Assembly (NCBI GenBank): GCA_937919295.1 | Contig: CALFRX010000167.1 | Span: forward strand, 1-9,263 | DNA length: 9,263 nucleotides | Direction of reading: 5' to 3' | Source of the DNA: an uncultured Peptococcaceae bacterium | GTDB taxonomy: Bacteria > Bacillota > Dehalobacteriia > UBA7702 | Shown here: piece after piece, positions 5,933-9,263 of the stretch | Numbering within the stretch: the first letter of the stretch is position 1 | How the letters are laid out: each line of letters starts with the position of its first letter | Notes under the pieces: model-generated | The model's input: the letters and a program-made list of their open reading frames with translations, nothing else | Databases searched by the model: none | Told to the model about the DNA's origin: nothing | Program-made: the position numbers and the translations under genes

Positions 5933-6777
5933 ATGGAAGCATTAAGAAAAAAAGAAGGCTTCATTTGTGACATGGACGGCGTCATTTATTGCGGCAACCG
6001 TATTTTACCCGGCGTCGAGGAGTTTGTCCGATGGCTCTACCGGGAAAATAAAAAATTTCTTTTTCTGACAAACTCCAGCGGTTATTCACAGAAGGAGTTA
6101 CAGCAGAAACTGTACCGCATGGGGTTGGACGTTGATGAGAGTCATTTTTATACCAGCGCTTTGGCAACTGCCAAATTTCTCGCCGGTCAATCCCCCTGTT
6201 GCAGCGCTTACGTTATCGGGGAATTACCGTCAACCAAGTTGACCCGGAATACGTTGTTGTCGGGGAAACTAAAAACTATAATTACGACAGCATTTGCCAG
6301 GCAGTGAGACACGTATTCAACGGCGCAAAATTGGTTGCGACGAATTCCGACCTGACGTATCCAATGGAGACCGGCATTGCTCCGGCATGCGGTGCCCTTT
6401 TGGCGCCCATTGAGGCGACAACGAAGCGAAAAGCTTATTATGTGGGGAAACCAAATCCGTTGATGATGCGTACCGGCCTTAATATGCTGGGCGTTCATTC
6501 CGAAAACGCGGTGATCATCGGCGACCGGATGGATACTGATATCGTCGCCGGCATTGAAAGCGGACTCGACACCGTTCTCGTTTTATCCGGCGTGACGAAC
6601 CGCGAAACCATAAAACAATACCCCTACCGTCCGCGCCTGGTGCTGAACCATGTGGGCGAAATACTTGAAGCGGTGATAAAAGAAGTGAGCGAGGAACAGA
6701 AAACGCCACAAAAAAATGACAGCGATTTAACGAAATTGGTTTTGTCAAAAGCCAATAAAGTTGCCGCCGGTGCATAA
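5933..6777 (+). pseudogene. HAD-superfamily (class IIA, NagD/AraL-like) sugar-phosphatase, interrupted by a frameshift
   Basis: The start ATG5933 follows AAAGGAGGT (5914-5922). The first frame carries HAD motif I (FICDMDGV, Asp13 and Asp15) and motif II (LTNSSG, Thr46). It reads through the cap-domain start to SAYVIGE, then leaves the family sequence and stops at 6307. A frame one base back resumes the family at GITVNQVDPEYVVVGE from about 6220. It continues with TNSD, GKPNP (motif III Lys, 6448-6450) and GDRMDTDI (motif IV, from 6520) to 6777. Class IIA HAD enzymes are cytoplasmic phosphatases acting on sugar phosphates, nucleotides or phosphoglycolate; the exact substrate is not predictable. 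Family members such as AraL have about ten more residues at the break, so a ~28- or 31-nt deletion is more likely than a single-base indel. Both halves otherwise look intact, so the lesion is recent or an assembly error. The gene stands alone with its own terminator. Confidence 0.85.
6215..6228 (+). other. Frameshift/deletion junction in the HAD gene
   Basis: ATC GGG GAA (family VIGE) is read in the first frame. The same bases read one base back give CGG GGA ATT ACC (family GIT). The shared GGGGAA at 6218-6223 is where family similarity switches frame. This suggests a deletion of 3n+1 bases between short GGGGAA-like repeats. No classical -1 slippery heptamer is present. Confidence 0.65.
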
Positions 6778-6792
6778 AAAGCACAACGACTG

Positions 6793-6816
6793 AGACAGCC
6801 AGGGGGCTGTTTTTTG
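6793..6816 (+). terminator. Rho-independent terminator after the HAD gene
   Basis: ACAGCC (6795-6800) and GGCTGT (6805-6810) pair around an AGGG loop. The stem is extended by a G-U and an A-U pair and runs into TTTTTT (6810-6815). It lies 16 nt after the HAD stop, on the plus strand. Confidence 0.8.
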
Positions 6817-7048
6817 TTTGCGAAGAAGTTTCGCTGATTTAATCATCGTAGTCAGGCGTTTGGTTTCAACTGCGCCAATATGGAAATACTCTCTAAAGCA
6901 GACTGTATTTTAAAATCCCGTGTGATAAAATACATCATTTAGAAAATGTTTTCAGTTAAGTGACTTACGCGGAATCGCAAAAATATCCAGTTGGGCAAGG
7001 CTGAAAATAATGAGATTAAGCCTGGAAAACCGATCTTGGCTTGATTTT
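6817..7048. other. Intergenic region upstream of the niaR promoter, no gene seen
   Basis: This AT-rich stretch has no supported gene. It contains a perfect 8-bp inverted repeat, GTATTTTA/TAAAATAC (6905-6912, 6926-6933), and a GAAAA-TG-TTTTC palindrome (6942-6953). Neither sits next to a recognised promoter. Their role, if any, is unknown. Confidence 0.5.
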
Positions 7049-7068
7049 ACACGTGTATATACAGGTGT
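7049..7068. promoter_or_regulatory. Probable NiaR operator
   Basis: ACACGTGT-ATAT-ACAGGTGT is a 20-bp palindrome with only one mismatched base pair between its arms. Its last base coincides with the first base of the -35 box (7068). A bound dimer would therefore block RNA polymerase. The position directly upstream of niaR-nadA-nadB and the ACAxGTGT-like half-sites suit the nicotinic acid-responsive repressor NiaR, which usually controls its own operon. The assignment is inference; I cannot compare it to a motif model here. Confidence 0.65.
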
Positions 7069-7096
7069 TGCTTCTTTCGACTTTTCGGTGTATAAT
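7068..7096 (+). promoter_or_regulatory. Sigma-A promoter of the niaR-nadA-nadB operon
   Basis: TTGCTT (7068-7073), a 17-nt spacer, and a perfect TATAAT (7091-7096) make a good vegetative promoter. Transcription would begin near 7103, leaving a leader of about 50 nt before niaR. Confidence 0.75.
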
Positions 7097-7111
7097 GGCG
7101 ATAATATATGA

Positions 7112-7138
7112 GCCGCCCCGCTTTTTGTCCAAGGCGGC
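7112..7138 (+). other. Hairpin in the niaR leader
   Basis: GCCGCC (7112-7117) and GGCGGC (7133-7138) form a perfect GC-only 6-bp stem with a 15-nt loop. It ends 3 nt before the purine-rich ribosome site at 7142-7149. It has no T-run, so it is not a terminator. It might affect message stability or niaR translation. Confidence 0.4.
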
Positions 7139-7155
7139 AATGGAAAGAGTAGAGT

Positions 7156-7671
7156 ATGGATGCCTTAGCGCGCAGAAAAAAAATCGCGGAGCTCATCGTG
7201 GATTCCGCAACGCCCCTCACCGGTAACGAGCTTGCCGGTGTAATGAAGGTAACGCGCCAAGTTGTGGTACAGGATATCGCCTTGCTGCGTGCCGGTGGTT
7301 TGCCGATTATCGCCACGCCGTCGGGGTATGTGATTCTCGAACACGCGGTCAAGGGACGGGCCTTAAAAGTATTCGCCTGCCGCCATAACTCCATTGAGAA
7401 AGCCGAAGAAGAATTGATGATTATGGTGGAAAACGGCGGTAAGGTCAGAGACGTCATCATTGAGCACCCGGTTTACGGCGAAATTTCCGGAACCTTAAAT
7501 CTTTCTACCGTCATCGCGGTGAAAAACCTGATTCAACGCTTAAAACAGAAAGACGCCCAAATGCTTTCTTTTACCACCGACGGCATCCATCTGCATACGG
7601 TGGAGGGCGAGACGGAAGCGGTTTTGCGAAAGATTGAGAAAAAACTGAGAGGCGCCGGTATTCTCATGTAA
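7156..7671 (+). CDS. niaR: NiaR (YrxA-type) transcriptional repressor of NAD biosynthesis
   Basis: A 171-residue cytoplasmic regulator with an N-terminal winged helix-turn-helix and a C-terminal 3H domain. The wHTH covers about residues 1-60; LTGNELAGVMKVTRQVVVQD contains the recognition helix region. The 3H domain covers about 70-170. Candidate metal ligands are His77, Glu85, His145 and His147, in the spacing seen in structurally characterised family members. EHPVYGEI (His104) is the other conserved histidine motif. NiaR uses nicotinic acid as corepressor to silence NAD synthesis and niacin uptake genes. The ATG at 7156 is preceded by GGAAAGAG (7142-7149) at 6 nt. The length is normal. It leads an operon with nadA and nadB, and the palindrome at 7049-7068 suggests that it represses itself and both enzymes. 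Confidence 0.94.
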   Translation: MDALARRKKIAELIVDSATPLTGNELAGVMKVTRQVVVQDIALLRAGGLPIIATPSGYVILEHAVKGRALKVFACRHNSIEKAEEELMIMVENGGKVRDVIIEHPVYGEISGTLNLSTVIAVKNLIQRLKQKDAQMLSFTTDGIHLHTVEGETEAVLRKIEKKLRGAGILM

Positions 7672-7729
7672 AGAAGCAAAACTTCGAATCATCACCGAGG
7701 TATCGCCGTTGGCCGAAAGGAAAAAGTTT

Positions 7730-8632
7730 ATGGAAATTGTGAGAGAAATAAAAAAATGGAAAGAACAACGCAACGCCTTGATTCTTGCCCATTTATATCA
7801 ACGCCCGGAAATTCAGGATATCGCGGATCTCCTTGGCGATTCTCTGGAGCTCAGCAAGAAAGCCCGTGATACCGAGGCGGAGGTCATTGTCTTTTGCGGC
7901 GTTTGGTTTATGGCGGAAACCGCCAAAATCCTAAATCCCCGGAAAACGGTTTTGATTCCACAGCCGGATGCGGGCTGCCCCATGGCGGATATGGTGACCG
8001 CCGCAGATGTTTTGGCTTTGAGAGAAACCTATCCCGATGCCGCTGTGGTTTGCTATGTCAATTCCAGCGCCGCGGTAAAAGCCGTCAGCGATATTTGCTG
8101 CACTTCCTCAAATGCCGTCAAAGTCGTACAGTCGTTAAAGGAAGAGCGGGTGATCTTCGTTCCCGACCGCAATCTCGGTCACTATATTTCCCGTTTTGTA
8201 AAGGACAAAGAAATCATTCTGTTTGACGGTTACTGCCCCGTACATCAGCAGATTTCTCTTGCTGATACGCAAAAGATGCGCCGGGCTCACCTTGACGCGG
8301 CGCTTTTGGTTCATCCCGAATGTCCGCCGGAGGTTCTCGATGGCGCGGATTTTGTCGGCAGCACCAAGCAGATCATCGATTACGCCGCGAAAAGTGAAAA
8401 AACCGCTTTCGTGATCGGCACCGAAGGCGGCGTTCTTCACCGCTTACAAGAGATCTGCCCGGAAAAACAGTTTTATCTTCTGCAAGAGGAAATCCTCTGT
8501 CCCGACATGAAAAAGACCACTCTCTCCTCGGTACGGGACGCTCTGGCGCAGAGGAAGCACGAGGTGACCCTGGACCCGGAAGTGATTGAGAAAGCATCCG
8601 TCAGTTTAGAGCGGATGCTCTCACTCTCCTGA
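7730..8632 (+). CDS. nadA: Quinolinate synthase NadA
   Basis: A 300-residue quinolinate synthase. It condenses iminoaspartate from NadB with dihydroxyacetone phosphate to quinolinate in the cytoplasm, the second step of de novo NAD synthesis from aspartate. The three [4Fe-4S] cluster cysteines are visible: Cys83 (DAGCPMADM), Cys169 (DGYCPVHQ) and Cys257 (ILCPDMKKTTL). Active-site equivalents His21/Tyr23 (AHLYQ, usually AHNYQ), Tyr109 (CYVNSSAAVKA) and Glu198 (HPEC) are also present. The length matches the compact ~300-residue type found in Thermotoga and many Firmicutes. ATG7730 is preferred: AAAGG (7716-7720) precedes it by 9 nt, while the in-frame TTG at 7709 has no site. It begins 58 nt after niaR with no terminator between, so it is probably cotranscribed and under NiaR control. 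Confidence 0.96.
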   Translation: MEIVREIKKWKEQRNALILAHLYQRPEIQDIADLLGDSLELSKKARDTEAEVIVFCGVWFMAETAKILNPRKTVLIPQPDAGCPMADMVTAADVLALRETYPDAAVVCYVNSSAAVKAVSDICCTSSNAVKVVQSLKEERVIFVPDRNLGHYISRFVKDKEIILFDGYCPVHQQISLADTQKMRRAHLDAALLVHPECPPEVLDGADFVGSTKQIIDYAAKSEKTAFVIGTEGGVLHRLQEICPEKQFYLLQEEILCPDMKKTTLSSVRDALAQRKHEVTLDPEVIEKASVSLERMLSLS

Positions 8633-8656
8633 TTTTTGGAAAAGAGTTTTTTGTTT

Positions 8657-9233
8657 ATGAAACAATCGATTTGTCATTTGGAACATTCGGCTTTCACTCG
8701 GATCGACGTTGATGTGGTCATTGTGGGCTGCGGTGCGGCGGGACTATATACCGCCCTGCAACTGGATCCGAAACTATCCTGTGCGCTGTTGAACAAAGCC
8801 GGTGTCGATCGCTGCGATTCCATGTATGCCCAAGGCGGCATCGCCGCTGTCAAGGAAGGGGACGCAGGAGGCTTTTTTGATCACAAAGAAAAGCATTTTC
8901 ACGATACCTTGGTGGCCGGGGCGGGGCATTGTGATGAAGCCGCTGTCCGCGTTTTAGTGGAGGAGGCCTGGGATAATATTGAGGAGTTGCTTCGTTACGG
9001 AGTACCCTTCGATCAGACAAAAGGGCGTTTTTCGCTGACCCGGGAAGGCGGTCACAGCGAAAACCGCATCCTCCATTGCGGCGGCGACGCTACGGGAAAA
9101 TACCTGACCCGCCGCCTCTATGAGCTTGCCGCGGCCCGGCCCAAGCTTGAAATTTTTAATGATATGTGCCTTTGCGATATCGTTGTCGCAGAGGGGGCTG
9201 TTTGCGGCGTGACCGCGATGGATAAAAGCAATG
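8657..9233 (+). CDS. nadB: L-aspartate oxidase NadB, N-terminal part
   Basis: The first 192 residues of L-aspartate oxidase, an FAD flavoprotein that oxidises L-aspartate to iminoaspartate, the substrate of NadA. VDVVIVGCGAAGLYTA (GxGxxG at 24-29) is the FAD-binding Rossmann motif. YAQGGIAAV (57-65), DTLVAGAGHCDEAAV, LTREGGHS (127-134) and ILHCGGDATGK (138-148) are strong NadB/fumarate reductase flavoprotein signatures. The second residue of the usual HAGGDATG motif is Cys here. Full-length family members are about 510-540 residues, so roughly two thirds is missing. The start ATG8657 has GGAAAAGAG (8638-8646) 10 nt upstream and lies 24 nt after the nadA stop. The frame stays open to the window end, but everything after 9233 is adapter sequence, so the apparent last residues (IGRASCRER) are not part of the protein. 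Confidence 0.94.
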
Positions 9234-9263
9234 AGATCGGAAGAGCGTCGTGTAGGGAAAGAG
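9234..9263. other. Illumina sequencing adapter remnant (not genomic)
   Basis: These 30 bases begin AGATCGGAAGAGCGTCGTGT and continue AGGGAAAGAG. They match, base for base, the start of the TruSeq adapter seen when a read runs past its insert. Translated in the nadB frame they give the GRASCRER peptide known as a contaminant in protein databases. The true contig ends at about 9233. Confidence 0.97.

Noticed and set aside
5628..5942. 104-codon minus-strand frame between the small gene and the HAD gene
   Set aside because: Its start lies in the complement of the HAD ribosome site and start region, it overlaps the promoter of the 75-residue gene, and the translation has no recognisable character.
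6215..6228. Programmed -1 ribosomal frameshift in the HAD gene
   Set aside because: No slippery heptamer fits the junction, and about ten conserved-length residues are missing there, which favours a deletion.
7108..7152. 14-residue upstream frame in the niaR leader
   Set aside because: It has no ribosome site and is almost entirely made of the hairpin sequence, so it is probably chance.

Overview
The window looks like ordinary chromosomal sequence from an endospore-forming Bacillota (Firmicutes) with roughly even base composition. The clearest evidence is a complete GerA-type spore germinant receptor operon. A NiaR-type NAD repressor and a quinolinate (nadA-nadB) operon fit the same group. 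The genus cannot be resolved from the sequence alone.

Layout. (1) Positions 2-700 hold the C-terminal part of a hexameric-type glutamate dehydrogenase, which runs in from the left edge. A strong intrinsic terminator follows at 919-957. (2) Positions 963-5106 form a four-gene spore germination operon in the order A, C, B, D, with overlapping or closely spaced starts. A plausible forespore sigma-G promoter lies just after the terminator. The last gene encodes a 72-residue two-helix membrane protein that resembles the small 'D subunits' of germinant receptors. (3) Positions 5139-5631 hold a small minus-strand gene for a charged, helical protein of unknown function. It has a good sigma-A promoter and its own terminator. 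A 61-bp palindromic element that looks like two abutted insertion-sequence ends sits between gene and terminator. (4) Positions 5875-6816 hold a HAD-family (NagD/AraL-like) phosphatase gene that is broken by a frameshift. About ten residues appear to be missing at the break, and a terminator follows. (5) From 7049 to the right edge is a de novo NAD biosynthesis operon, niaR-nadA-nadB. A near-perfect 20-bp palindrome abuts and overlaps the -35 box of its promoter and is probably the NiaR operator.

How the genes work together. The Ger proteins would assemble in the inner spore membrane as a nutrient receptor. NadB oxidises L-aspartate to iminoaspartate, and NadA condenses this with dihydroxyacetone phosphate to quinolinate. 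NiaR would shut the operon off when nicotinic acid is available. nadC would be expected next but lies beyond the window.

Data quality. The last 30 bases (9234-9263) match an Illumina TruSeq adapter exactly and are not genomic. The end of the visible nadB reading frame is therefore artificial, and the frameshift in the HAD gene should be checked against reads. I found no convincing evidence of a wholly new multi-gene system. The points most worth pursuing are the small Ger D-like gene, the palindromic element, the minus-strand small gene, and the NiaR operator.
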